In this document: one piece after another, positions 42,701-50,980 of the stretch | Layout of the letters: every line of letters starts with the position of its first letter | Numbering within the stretch: the first letter of the stretch is position 1 | NCBI RefSeq assembly: GCF_002150505.1 | Contig: NZ_MSSV01000003.1 | Span: 1 to 64,000 of the forward strand | DNA: 64,000 bases | DNA from: Algoriphagus ratkowskyi | GTDB lineage: Bacteria > Bacteroidota > Bacteroidia > Cytophagales > Cyclobacteriaceae | Direction of reading: 5' to 3' | Program-made: the position numbers and the translations under genes | Notes under the pieces: generated by a model | The model's database searches: none | What the model was told of the DNA's origin: nothing | What the model saw: the letters and a program-made list of their open reading frames with translations, nothing else

Positions 42701-44039
42701 GAAGCCAAAGTTTGTCGCGCAGGCTTCTGCCAAGGGTCACGATTCGAAGAAACTTTCGAAGATTTGGACTGACTGGGAAGCTTTTGCGTCCTATGCTTTT
42801 AACAAATCTCACTCAACTTGCTATGCGTGGATTGCCTATCAAACAGCCTATCTTAAAGCGCATTATCCTGCCGAATATCTTGCTTCGGTACTGAGTAACA
42901 ACATGAATGATATCACGCAAGTGACATTTTTCATGGAAGAATGTAAACGCGCCGGAATCCCTGTGTTAGGTCCAGACGTGAATGAATCCAAAAATGGATT
43001 CACTGTGAATGCAGCTGGAGAAATCAGATTTGGAATGGCTGCTATCAAAGGCGCAGGTTCCGCAGCAGTGGATGCGATTATTAATGAACGGGAGAAAAAT
43101 GGCCCATATAAAAACATTTTTGAGTTTGCGAAGCGCGTGAGTTCCAAGGCACTCAATAAGAAAACTATGGAAGCTCTGGCAATGGCTGGTGGTTTTGACT
43201 GCTTCCCTCAGCACCATAGAAGACAATATTTGGAGGCTGCAGACAATGATTTGAATTTAATAGAGAAGGCTACAAAATACGCTCAAAAAGTACAGCAAGA
43301 GGAAGATAGTAATCAGGTTAGTCTTTTCGGTGGAGGAGCTGGAAACATGGAAGTACCGCTTCCGACTATTGCTCCGATGGAGCCATTCACACAACTACAG
43401 CAGCTAAACATTGAAAAGGAAGTTGTCGGACTTTACATATCAGGACATCCACTTGATCAATTCCGATTAGAGATAGAATCTTTTACCAATGCTTCTTTGA
43501 CTGATCTGAATGATTTGGAAGGTTTGAAAAGTAAAAGTGACATCAAGCTTGCAGGGTCAGTTTCCACTTTTGCCCACCGAACTACAAAGAATGGAAAACC
43601 ATTTGGCACACTGACGCTAGAAGATTATCAAGGCGCTTTCACCTTCTTCCTATTTGGAGATGACTACGTAAAGTTCAAAGAGTACTTTATGCCAGGTTGG
43701 TTTCTATTTATCAGCGGAACCGTAGCTGGAAAACGATGGGCAGAAAATGAGCTGGAATTTAAGATCAGCAGCATTACGCTGCTCGATGAAATCCGTAGCA
43801 AGATGGTAAAAGGACTTCGAGTCAACATTGATTTGGATGATCTCACGATGGATTTAATGGAAAAACTACAGGCAATCACGGAGAAATATAAGGGAGATGC
43901 CAAGCTGTATTTTGATGTGATTGATCGAAAGGAAAATCTTGCATTGGAGCTTTTCTCCAAAAGATTTTCTATCGATCCGAGTGCAGAAATGATCAAGGAC
44001 TTGAAGGCAATTCCTGAGGTAACTTACCGGGTGGTATAA
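39753..44039 (+). CDS. dnaE: DNA polymerase III alpha subunit fused to an N-terminal 3'-5' exonuclease
   Basis: This 1428-residue replicative polymerase carries a DnaQ-type proofreading domain in residues 1-190 (Exo I IFDTETTG, Exo II VGHNVEFDV near 103, Exo III HDAAYDVDAT near 168). A linker leads to the PHP domain (FTHLHVHSQYSVLQ near 245, AIAMTDHGNMMG), the polymerase core (GPGRGSAAGSAVAYCTGIT near 612; catalytic Asp residues in PDIDIDFDDEGRQ near 652), HhH and OB parts (IKLAGSVSTFAHRTTKNG near 1263). Ordinary DnaE is about 1160 residues and uses a separate epsilon subunit; PolC has its exonuclease inside the PHP domain. All exonuclease acids appear intact. Confidence 0.95.
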   Translation: MYLIFDTETTGLPRDYNAPMSDVDNWPRLVQLAWQLHDAKGNLISNHNYIIRPEGFTIPYNAEKVHGISTKRALAEGHDLKQILGIFEGDVQKATYLVGHNVEFDVNVTGVEYYRAEATMPLTAKQLDTKDISTEFCALPGGRGGKFKWPTLTELHQKLFGKGFGDAHDAAYDVDATARCFFGLITQGVQAPETGITIAEVIYEAPKLEEANFAQAKDTQKAAAKDVLKQAGKADISDLKDVPFTHLHVHSQYSVLQATCEIPAMVARAKELGMPAIAMTDHGNMMGAFHFVKEALAKDVKPILGCEFNLCRDRKNKSNKDDGYQTVLLAKNKAGYHNLAKLASYANIEGFYYLPRIDKELLVQYKGDLIATTGGLWGEIPFLILNVGETQAEEAFVWYKEQFGEDFYVELNRHGIPEEEKVNEVLLELARKYDVKYFAANNSYYSEKTDAKAHDVLLCVKDGELYDKPKKYIGKRGREFRYGFPNDEFYIKTPDEMKKLFADMPEAIECTNEITQKIETYKLAREVLLPAFEIPEQFIHAEDEVDGGKRGENAYLRHLTYEGAKKRYPEITPEIEERLDFELATVKNTGYPGYFLIVQDFIAEARKMGVSVGPGRGSAAGSAVAYCTGITNIDPIAYNLLFERFLNPDRVSMPDIDIDFDDEGRQSVIDYVIKKYGSNQVAQIITYGTMAAKSAIRDTARVLNLPLAEAGRLANLVPDIKLKALFALQGNRAAISEKLKGQGEMIAKADELIKISKGQDEAAKTILQATMLEGSVRNLGIHACGVIITPDDITNYVPVALAKDSDMVCTQFDNSVVESAGLLKMDFLGLKTLTLIKTAIRIVKERHGIELDADHFPIDDVKTYELFQRGETVGIFQYESAGMQKYMRELKPTVFADLIAMNALYRPGPIAYIPSFVKRKHGTEEIQYDLEDMKEYLEETYGITVYQEQVMLLSQKLAGFTKGEADVLRKAMGKKQKDVLDKMKPKFVAQASAKGHDSKKLSKIWTDWEAFASYAFNKSHSTCYAWIAYQTAYLKAHYPAEYLASVLSNNMNDITQVTFFMEECKRAGIPVLGPDVNESKNGFTVNAAGEIRFGMAAIKGAGSAAVDAIINEREKNGPYKNIFEFAKRVSSKALNKKTMEALAMAGGFDCFPQHHRRQYLEAADNDLNLIEKATKYAQKVQQEEDSNQVSLFGGGAGNMEVPLPTIAPMEPFTQLQQLNIEKEVVGLYISGHPLDQFRLEIESFTNASLTDLNDLEGLKSKSDIKLAGSVSTFAHRTTKNGKPFGTLTLEDYQGAFTFFLFGDDYVKFKEYFMPGWFLFISGTVAGKRWAENELEFKISSITLLDEIRSKMVKGLRVNIDLDDLTMDLMEKLQAITEKYKGDAKLYFDVIDRKENLALELFSKRFSIDPSAEMIKDLKAIPEVTYRVV

Positions 44040-44277
44040 ATGAAAAAGACTGTTATGTAGTTGACGATAACCAACGTTGAAACACGTCAAGTTTTGAGCT
44101 AATTGTGAAAGTTTTTGCTTACAGTAAATTTGAATAAGATCAGAAATTATAATAAGACATCCATCGATTTTGTCAATCGATCATAATCAAAAAAATTATT
44201 CCAATCGGAACTTATTAATCTTCAATTCCCTTTCTGTTTTATATTTGAAAAATAAGAAACTTTAAACTAAACATACA

Positions 44278-44598
44278 ATGGGAAAAGCGATAGAAATTAC
44301 CGACGCTAACTTTGAAGAAATTATCAAATCTGAGCTACCAATCCTAGTTGACTTCTGGGCAGAATGGTGCGGTCCATGTAAAATGATCGGGCCAGTAGTG
44401 GAAGAACTTGCTGGCGATTACGAAGGAAAAGCTGTAATCGGCAAAGTGGACGTGGATGCAAATCCAGCTGTTGCTCAAGCTTTCGGCATCAGATCTATCC
44501 CTACGCTTCTTTTCTTCAAAGGTGGCGAGGTTGTAGACAAACAAGTTGGAGCAGTTCCAAAATCTGTTTTGGCACAAAAAATAGATGCTCAGCTTTAA
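44278..44598 (+). CDS. trxA: Thioredoxin
   Basis: This 106-residue protein is a classical thioredoxin with the redox site FWAEWCGPCKMIGPVV (Cys31 and Cys34), the cis-Pro segment IRSIPTLLFFKGGE and the usual end VLAQKIDAQL. It is cytosolic and reduces protein disulfides. A TATATTTG at 44240-44247 is a likely -7 box, but the -33 box is unclear. A strong terminator follows. Confidence 0.97.
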   Translation: MGKAIEITDANFEEIIKSELPILVDFWAEWCGPCKMIGPVVEELAGDYEGKAVIGKVDVDANPAVAQAFGIRSIPTLLFFKGGEVVDKQVGAVPKSVLAQKIDAQL

Positions 44599-44619
44599 TA
44601 GTTGACTCAATAATATCTC

Positions 44620-44652
44620 AAAGCCGCAAGAATTTACTTGCGGCTTTTTTTA
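44620..44652 (+). terminator. Intrinsic terminator of trxA
   Basis: AAAGCCGCAAG (44620-44630) pairs exactly with CTTGCGGCTTT (44637-44647) around a 6-base loop and runs into further T. It lies 22 bases after the trxA stop and shows that an upstream Met at 44638 cannot be the start of the next gene. Confidence 0.92.
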
Positions 44653-44664
44653 TCTTCAAACCTT

Positions 44665-45711
44665 ATGGCAGAGCAATTAATTTCTTTAGATGATTTTTGG
44701 AGCTTGCGTGATCAGCTTCCAATGATCGATGCACGAAGTGAAAGTGAATTTGCTCAAAGTAATATTCCAGGCTCATACAATTTCCCAATTCTCAATGATG
44801 AAGAAAGAATTGTTGTCGGTACACTTTACAAAGAAAAAGGCTCGGAAGAAGCCACATTAAAAGGTTTTGAATTAGTTGGACCTAGATTTCATCTAATTCT
44901 TAAAGCGGTTTTACGGAAATTTCCTGATAAGAAGATTATCGTGTATTGCTGGCGAGGCGGGATGCGTAGTCAGATACTCTCTTGGCTTCTTACCATGGTT
45001 GGTTTTGAAGTTTACCGTTTAACAGGTGGTTATAAAACTTATAGAACTTTTACTTTTAATTCTGTCCGGAAGCAAAGGAGTCTTCTTATCCTCGGCGGAA
45101 AGACTGGTACAGGGAAAACCCGACTTTTAAAAGAATTGCAGGTAAGAGGCGAGCAAATAATCGATTTGGAAGGCTTGGCTAATCACAAAGGATCTTCCTT
45201 TGGATCCATCGGCCAGCAACCTCAGCCAACTGTTGAACAATTTGAAAATCTCTTTGCAGAAGAACTACGCCAATTAGATGCAAGCCTACCTATCTGGGTA
45301 GAAAATGAAAGCAAAAAAATCGGCAGAACCATTCTACCTCAAGAGTTCTATCATCAGATGCTTGCTGCACCACTCATAGATATCCTTAAGACGGAGCAAG
45401 AAAGAATTGCGCTAATAGCCGAGGAATATGCCATTTTACCCAATGATGAATTAATCATGGCAGTTTTACGCCTAAAGAAGCGACTTGGGGGGCTTAGAAC
45501 ATCCCAAGCTATAGAAGCAATAGTTGATGGTAATCACGAAGCCTGGATCTCGAACATGCTCATTTACTATGACAAGGCGTATTCTTTTGACTTGGAAAAA
45601 CATGCATTAGGAAGAACAATCCAGCTAAATCTCTGTGGTATAGACACAGAAACATCTATTAAAAAACTACTCGAAGCAAAAACACATTTATATGGAAAAC
45701 GCACCAACTAG
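44665..45711 (+). CDS. mnmH: tRNA 2-selenouridine synthase
   Basis: The call covers 348 residues (also called SelU/YbbB), starting at MAEQLISLDDFWSLRD because the earlier Met lies in the trxA terminator. The rhodanese domain has its catalytic Cys95 in VYCWRGGMRSQILSWLL; the P-loop domain has LILGGKTGTGKTRLLKEL near residue 144. The enzyme replaces sulfur by selenium in the wobble 2-thiouridine of tRNAs for Lys, Glu and Gln, by way of a geranylated intermediate. It uses selenophosphate made by SelD, the gene it overlaps by 20 bases. Confidence 0.95.
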   Translation: MAEQLISLDDFWSLRDQLPMIDARSESEFAQSNIPGSYNFPILNDEERIVVGTLYKEKGSEEATLKGFELVGPRFHLILKAVLRKFPDKKIIVYCWRGGMRSQILSWLLTMVGFEVYRLTGGYKTYRTFTFNSVRKQRSLLILGGKTGTGKTRLLKELQVRGEQIIDLEGLANHKGSSFGSIGQQPQPTVEQFENLFAEELRQLDASLPIWVENESKKIGRTILPQEFYHQMLAAPLIDILKTEQERIALIAEEYAILPNDELIMAVLRLKKRLGGLRTSQAIEAIVDGNHEAWISNMLIYYDKAYSFDLEKHALGRTIQLNLCGIDTETSIKKLLEAKTHLYGKRTN

Positions 45712-46735
45712 ACTGACTGAATGGAGTGAAGGCTCTGGCTGCGGCTGCAAAATCGCTCCCGCAATTCTTGACCAAATTTTAACTTCAAGCGGATCGTTCA
45801 CCCAAAGTGACCCAAATTTATTGGTGGGAAATTCAGGAAAAGATGACGCGGCAGTCTATCAGGTTTCAGAAGATCTAGCAGTGATCAATACGGTAGATTT
45901 TTTCACTCCTATTGTGGATGATCCATTTGACTTTGGTAGAATTGCTGCTGCAAATGCACTTTCGGATGTCTATGCTATGGGTGGAAAGCCAATTTTCGCC
46001 AATGCTATTCTTAGCTGGCCAGTAGAAAAGCTTGCACCTGAGCTCGCTGCCAAAGTCATGGAAGGGGCAAAATCAATATGTAAAGCTGCAGGAATTGAAC
46101 TAGCAGGTGGGCATTCTATCGCAGCCAAGGACCCTATCTTTGGTTTATCTGTAAATGGTATTGTCCATCCGCTTAAAATAAAAACAAATAGCGGCGCGAA
46201 ACCTCGGGACATCATTTACCTCACCAAGCAGCTAGGTGTAGGAGTACTTGCGACAGCCTTGAAGCGACAGAAAATTTCTGACAAGGATTATGTCAGTTTA
46301 TTGGATACGGCTTGTAGATTGAATTCCATCGGAGAAATTATAGGCAATCACGAAGAAGTACATGCCATGACAGATGTCACTGGATTCGGATTACTAGGTC
46401 ACTTGATTGAAATGTGCGAAGGAGCTGGACTTTCTGCAGAGATTGATCTTTTCAAACTTCCGATGATAGCAGGTGTCCAAGAATATATCAACCAATTTAT
46501 TTTTCCTGACAATACTTACCGTAACTGGAATGCCTACAGTGCAAAAACAAAAGGTGTGTTGGGAATGGATCTGGTCAAACTCTGTGATCCACAGACCAGC
46601 GGTGGATTAATGCTTGCAGTAGATCCAGCAAACCAGGATTGGTTTGAAGAGGCTATGAAGCAGCATAGTCAAGTGATTTGGGAAATCGGAAGATTTAAAG
46701 ACAAAGATGAATTTGTGGTCGAAATCCTGCAATAA
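45692..46735 (+). CDS. selD: Selenide, water dikinase (selenophosphate synthetase)
   Basis: This 347-residue enzyme makes selenophosphate from selenide and ATP. The flexible N-terminal loop WSEGSGCGCKIAP carries Cys17 and Lys20 at the same positions as in the E. coli enzyme, so this is a Cys form with no in-frame UGA. Further marks are GKDDAAVYQV, NTVDFFTPIVDDPFDFGRIAAANALSDVYAMGGKP, AGGHSIAAKDPIFGLSVNG, MTDVTGFGLLGHL and CDPQTSGGLMLAV. It overlaps mnmH by 20 bases. No selA, selB or selC is in the window, so selenium use for tRNA modification is the only use supported here. Confidence 0.96.
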   Translation: MENAPTRLTEWSEGSGCGCKIAPAILDQILTSSGSFTQSDPNLLVGNSGKDDAAVYQVSEDLAVINTVDFFTPIVDDPFDFGRIAAANALSDVYAMGGKPIFANAILSWPVEKLAPELAAKVMEGAKSICKAAGIELAGGHSIAAKDPIFGLSVNGIVHPLKIKTNSGAKPRDIIYLTKQLGVGVLATALKRQKISDKDYVSLLDTACRLNSIGEIIGNHEEVHAMTDVTGFGLLGHLIEMCEGAGLSAEIDLFKLPMIAGVQEYINQFIFPDNTYRNWNAYSAKTKGVLGMDLVKLCDPQTSGGLMLAVDPANQDWFEEAMKQHSQVIWEIGRFKDKDEFVVEILQ

Positions 46736-46932
46736 ATATGCGGGCTTATAATTTCATTCGACTACATACACGCTGACACACAGTTTATTCTTCTAATTGT
46801 ATCTATTAAATTGATTCTCAACCTAATGCCAGCATTTTAAGGATAGAACATCAGAACAATGGAAGGACACGTCTTAATTACAGTGAGGGGTTGAATAGCC
46901 ATTTTCTCTATATTCAAAGCATAAAAAAACCG
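46736..46932. other. Convergent spacer with terminator for the 56-residue gene
   Basis: CCGTC (46930-46934) pairs with GACGG (46939-46943) and on the minus strand runs into seven T (complement of 46923-46929), a terminator for the leftward small gene whose stop codon it contains. The stretch 46740-46920 shows no other feature. Confidence 0.55.
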
Positions 46933-47103
46933 TCATGCGACGGCTTTTTCTTCTTGTATCAATTTCTTTAATCGATCTTCGAGCAACAAAATATCTGTAT
47001 CAATTCGATATTTCATATTTAAATACTGGGAAACCTCTTTGAGATCTTTGCCATTCTGCAAGTGAATCGTCTGCAAGGCCTGGGTGATTAGGTCTTTTTC
47101 CAT
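46933..47103 (-). CDS. Small 56-residue helical protein
   Basis: The frame begins MEKDLITQALQTIHLQNGKD, continues with a VSQYLNMKYRIDTDILLLED core and ends LKKLIQEEKAVA. Composition and codon use look like a real protein: mainly helical, acidic and basic residues alternating, no signal peptide. The stop TGA lies inside the terminator hairpin at 46930-46943, which fits a complete short transcript. It is the last feature before the lamin-tail protein, 71 bases away, and may share its mRNA. No family was recognised. Confidence 0.7.
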   Translation of the reverse strand: MEKDLITQALQTIHLQNGKDLKEVSQYLNMKYRIDTDILLLEDRLKKLIQEEKAVA

Positions 47104-47174
47104 GGGTTTGGGGTATTATGAGCTATAAGATACTAATTTTTGCTGTTTAACCTCATAATTAAGCATAAATAAAA

Positions 47175-49697
47175 TTAAAGCTTTGTTGCGATTACTATGG
47201 TTTTGCGAATTGTCCTCACCTGACCAGACAGATCATAGAGTTCCACCATCAAAACATAATACCCTGGTCTCAAGACTTTTCCTTGCTGATCAGTACCTGT
47301 CCAGGTAAATAAACCAGATGCACCAAGTATCTCGTTTTGAGCAAGCACCTGAACCAACTGACCCGTGGTAGAATAAATCCTAAAACTCCCTACCCATCCA
47401 AGTTGATCAAGCTCATAGCGAATACTTGTAAATGTATTTCCGCTACTTCCTTCGGGATCAAAAACTTCCGGCTCTATCTGTATCAAATCACCTTCAAATT
47501 CACCAGAAATTACCTGTGAATTCTTTCGGCCTGGAGTCGCATATTCTTCAATCGCTGAGGCCGAATGCCAATTTGCGGATAAAGAAGCAGGTGAGTCGAT
47601 AGATAGTCGCTCCAAAGAAACTCCCTTCGGATCTCTCAGTAAAGGATGGTGAAGCTCTTCAGAGTAAGTAAATGAGTCCGCAACTCTTCCCGCAGAATCC
47701 AATAAAACTACTGTTTGTCCAGCTATTGGATAACTGGGAAGAGTAGCAATTTTGAAAAATTGCCCAAATACTGACTTAGGAAAGTCAGATTTTAGCATAT
47801 CTGGATTGGTAGTGATAGCCAAAAAATTCTTTGGTCCGAGAATCAAAGAATTTGTACCTAGCTGCTTCACTTGGTCTATTCCTACAGCATCATTAAGATT
47901 TGCTAGTTTCCAATACCTAATTTCAAGGTAGTTATCCGTCAAATTGATCAACTCTACAAACTTTGGCGACCCCGTCTTGGGATTAAATAGCAGTTCGTTT
48001 ATTAATACATCTCCCACCCTAGCTTGTACAGGCAATACAAGTTTCATGGGCTCCGTTTGCACATAATCATTCCCTGAGCAATCCGTCAAACCTTTTATGC
48101 CTAGTTTATATAGTGTATTAGCCAATACTTCATCTACAAAAAGAAGCTGGATTTGTTTAGAACTAATCGCTACAACAGAATCAATTACTAAAGTTGGTTG
48201 AAACTCGAAGTTCGATTGGTTAAATCCAGCCAATATCGGCTTTGAAAATGTTAGCAGGAGACTTTTAGGCGTACTGAATTCAGATGAAATGAGAGTTGGT
48301 GGACTTTTATCAGTTGTTACATCAAACACGGAATTTTGCCGACCTGGAGTTCCACGGACTGGATCTATCGAATGTTTGAGCGCTTCACTTTGATCGCAGG
48401 CATAAAATGGATTGGCAACCTCTAAACTATATCCTCCATTGGCAAATTCGCTACCTCCCCAACTGCTAGTTGAATAGGATATTTGATCAATAATTTTACC
48501 TTGATCATCTTTTAGACTAAGTTGGTCCCCAGCATTCAAAAGAGTAGGCCAATTTTTTACCGGGATTACTTTTCCATAATTCTTAAGTAGTGTTGCTTGA
48601 TTTTCAGAGGCTAGAATCAACAACTCTCCTGGCTGAATCCATTCGTCTTTGAAAATAACTGTTGATCTAGAATTTGAATAACTTATACCATTCAGCCGAA
48701 CCGCATACTCTCCTGCATGAAAGACCTCCACGTATTCCACATTTGGCAAATCTAGATCAGCTTTCGGAGCAGGCATTATTTCATTAATTACCAGAGTTTT
48801 GGGAGGGATAAATGTGGGGTCAAAAAACTGAAAGGATATCAGCGTATCCTGTATAAAATTCCCTGCTAAATCTGGGATTTGTGAAACTTGTAACTCGTAT
48901 ATTTTCTCAGGTACTAACTTTTCCTCAAAACTTAAATACACCAAAGAATCCGACTTCCTAATTACAAGTGAAGGCTCCACCCCATCCAACTTATAATTGA
49001 AGAGAAACTCAGAAAATACGGGATCTATTGCTTCATCAAATTGTATTTCTAATTTGTTTTCATCAAAACCCCGAACCATGTTGACATTTGGCGCTTTTCC
49101 ATCCATGACAATTTCCCCAAACTCAAAATCATCCAGCAGCCATTTGGCGCAAGTGCCAGAGCCGGGGCCGTAACGGATTTCTATCATTAGAAAAACTTCG
49201 GCTATACCTTGGTATTCTTCAGGCAATTCCAACTCAAAAAATCGGAATTCTTGGTCCTCATTCGCAAATTCATATACGCCACCTAGAATTTCCCGGACTG
49301 AAAAACTTCCCGCCAAACTTTTCCCCCAACGATAAAAAACCTGAGCAGGCCTATTTCCTGAGCCATTTTTGACTGATTTAGCCCAAAAACGCACTTTCGG
49401 ATCATTCATCTCTCCAGGTGAAAGACTGATGACTAGCTCACCATCAAAAGTCGAAATCGGAAGAACTGCTAGGGCCTTGCTCCCATTTCTACCAAGTCCA
49501 TTTGCCTGAAAGATTCGCGAAGAACTCGCCCGAATTTCATTCCCGAACCAATCGGGTAAAAACTCATTCGGATAATTTTGAATAGTAAATGGACCTTCGA
49601 AATTCTGAATCTGAACTCTGCCCTCAGACTGTTTTTCTCCGCTCTCTGTGAAAACAGTGAAAAAGATTAATTGCCAAATAAAAAATAAGCCAATCAT
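47175..49697 (-). CDS. Secreted lamin-tail-domain protein
   Basis: The call covers 840 residues, starting MIGLFFIWQLIFFTVF at 49697 where a signal-like segment begins. An N-terminal jellyroll-like part (to about 190) is followed by Ig-like domains and two lamin-tail domains: TLVINEIMPAPKADLDLPNVEY near residue 320 and GDVLINELLFNPKTGSPKFVEL near 570. The C-terminus, FRIYSTTGQLVQVLAQNEILG to RPGYYVLMVELYDLSGQVRTI, looks like a FlgD-type Ig fold similar to the sorting tails of type IX secretion cargo. Such proteins are common in gliding Bacteroidota and may be surface adhesins or nuclease-associated; the role is unknown. Confidence 0.85.
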   Translation of the reverse strand: MIGLFFIWQLIFFTVFTESGEKQSEGRVQIQNFEGPFTIQNYPNEFLPDWFGNEIRASSSRIFQANGLGRNGSKALAVLPISTFDGELVISLSPGEMNDPKVRFWAKSVKNGSGNRPAQVFYRWGKSLAGSFSVREILGGVYEFANEDQEFRFFELELPEEYQGIAEVFLMIEIRYGPGSGTCAKWLLDDFEFGEIVMDGKAPNVNMVRGFDENKLEIQFDEAIDPVFSEFLFNYKLDGVEPSLVIRKSDSLVYLSFEEKLVPEKIYELQVSQIPDLAGNFIQDTLISFQFFDPTFIPPKTLVINEIMPAPKADLDLPNVEYVEVFHAGEYAVRLNGISYSNSRSTVIFKDEWIQPGELLILASENQATLLKNYGKVIPVKNWPTLLNAGDQLSLKDDQGKIIDQISYSTSSWGGSEFANGGYSLEVANPFYACDQSEALKHSIDPVRGTPGRQNSVFDVTTDKSPPTLISSEFSTPKSLLLTFSKPILAGFNQSNFEFQPTLVIDSVVAISSKQIQLLFVDEVLANTLYKLGIKGLTDCSGNDYVQTEPMKLVLPVQARVGDVLINELLFNPKTGSPKFVELINLTDNYLEIRYWKLANLNDAVGIDQVKQLGTNSLILGPKNFLAITTNPDMLKSDFPKSVFGQFFKIATLPSYPIAGQTVVLLDSAGRVADSFTYSEELHHPLLRDPKGVSLERLSIDSPASLSANWHSASAIEEYATPGRKNSQVISGEFEGDLIQIEPEVFDPEGSSGNTFTSIRYELDQLGWVGSFRIYSTTGQLVQVLAQNEILGASGLFTWTGTDQQGKVLRPGYYVLMVELYDLSGQVRTIRKTIVIATKL

Positions 49698-49884
49698 ACA
49701 CTTGTCAATTAAAAAGTCAAGACTAAATATAATTATCAAAATGATCACAAACCACGACTTATATTGAGATTTATCCCTTTATAAGTAAAATATTTGAAAG
49801 ACAAGTCTGAAAATGAATTAGTAGCCCTTACTTTTGTGCTTCAAAAATTATCAACATCTCTTTGATTTTTTTTGAAATCAAGCC

Positions 49885-49945
49885 TGCCTGTGGCAGACAG
49901 GCATGACTAAAACGTAAATCTGGGGATGTCCCAATAATTATCGGG
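49885..49945. repeat. Two short palindromes upstream of asd
   Basis: TGCCTGT (49885-49891) and ACAGGCA (49897-49903) form a 7-base stem. CCCAATAATTATCGGG at 49930-49945 is a near-perfect palindrome. Both are words I associate with dispersed intergenic repeats in Bacteroidota. They lie in the leader region of asd. Confidence 0.55.
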
Positions 49946-49990
49946 TTATCATGGGAGATTCCATAGGCCTTTGAAAAACTTTATTAACAT

Positions 49991-50980
49991 ATGAAATTAG
50001 CAGTGGTAGGAGCTACCGGTTTGGTCGGCTCAGAAATCCTAGAGGTGCTAGCAGAGCACAATTTTCCTTTTGACGAACTTCTATTAGTCGCCAGCGAGCG
50101 ATCTGTAGGTAAACAGATTGACTATAAGGGCAAACCTTACACTGTCATCGGACTTGAAGAAGCTGTTTCATTGAAACCAGAAGTAGCTATATTTTCTGCA
50201 GGTGGTAGCACTTCAACAGAATGGGCTCCAAAATTCGCTGAAGTCGGCACAATTGTAATTGACAATTCTTCCGCTTGGAGAATGGACGAGACCAAAAAAT
50301 TGGTGGTTCCTGAGATCAATGGCAAAGAATTAACCAAGGAAGATAAGATCATCGCCAATCCTAACTGCTCTACTATCCAAATGGTACTCGCATTAGCTCC
50401 TTTGCGCGAGCGCTACGGCATCAAAAGAGTAGTAGTGTCCACTTACCAGTCCGTAACAGGATCGGGCAAGGCAGCAGTGGATCAGATGATGGCTGAACGT
50501 GCTGGAGAAATGGCAGAAATGGTCTATCCTCACAAAATTGATATGAATGTACTTCCTCACATTGATGTGTTCCAGGAAAATGGCTACACCAAGGAGGAAA
50601 TGAAGATGATCAAAGAGACGAAGAAAATCTTCAACGACAATACAATCCAAGTAACCGCGACCACGGTGAGAGTCCCAACTATGGGAGGTCATTCTGAATC
50701 GGTTAACGTGGAGTTCAATCAAGACTTTGATTTGGCGGAAGTGCGTGAATTATTAGCAGCTGCCCCTGGCGTGATTGTACAGGATGACCCGGCTAATAAC
50801 ATTTACCCAATGCCGATCAATGCACATAAAAAAGACGAGGTATTCGTAGGTCGTTTGAGAAGAGATGAGTCTCAGCCAAACACCCTAAATATGTGGATTG
50901 TAGCAGATAACCTGAGAAAAGGTGCTGCAACCAATGCCGTACAAATCGCAGAGTACGCGCTTGCAAACGGATTATTTTAA
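49991..50980 (+). CDS. asd: Aspartate-semialdehyde dehydrogenase
   Basis: This 329-residue enzyme reduces aspartyl phosphate to the semialdehyde, feeding lysine, methionine, threonine and cell-wall diaminopimelate. Seen are the NADP-binding AVVGATGLVGSEILEVLAE, FSAGGSTSTEW, VVPEINGKEL, the nucleophile Cys near residue 126 in IANPNCSTIQMVLAL, YQSVTGSGKAAVDQM and VRVPTMGGHSESVNVEF. Length is typical. Its stop overlaps the next start as TAATG. Confidence 0.96.
   Translation: MKLAVVGATGLVGSEILEVLAEHNFPFDELLLVASERSVGKQIDYKGKPYTVIGLEEAVSLKPEVAIFSAGGSTSTEWAPKFAEVGTIVIDNSSAWRMDETKKLVVPEINGKELTKEDKIIANPNCSTIQMVLALAPLRERYGIKRVVVSTYQSVTGSGKAAVDQMMAERAGEMAEMVYPHKIDMNVLPHIDVFQENGYTKEEMKMIKETKKIFNDNTIQVTATTVRVPTMGGHSESVNVEFNQDFDLAEVRELLAAAPGVIVQDDPANNIYPMPINAHKKDEVFVGRLRRDESQPNTLNMWIVADNLRKGAATNAVQIAEYALANGLF

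Noticed and set aside
44217..44247. Full promoter for trxA
   Set aside because: The -7 box TATATTTG is good but no TTTG or TTG lies at the right distance upstream, so only the -7 box is mentioned.
45692..45760. SelD as a selenocysteine-containing protein
   Set aside because: The catalytic position is a Cys codon; there is no in-frame UGA.
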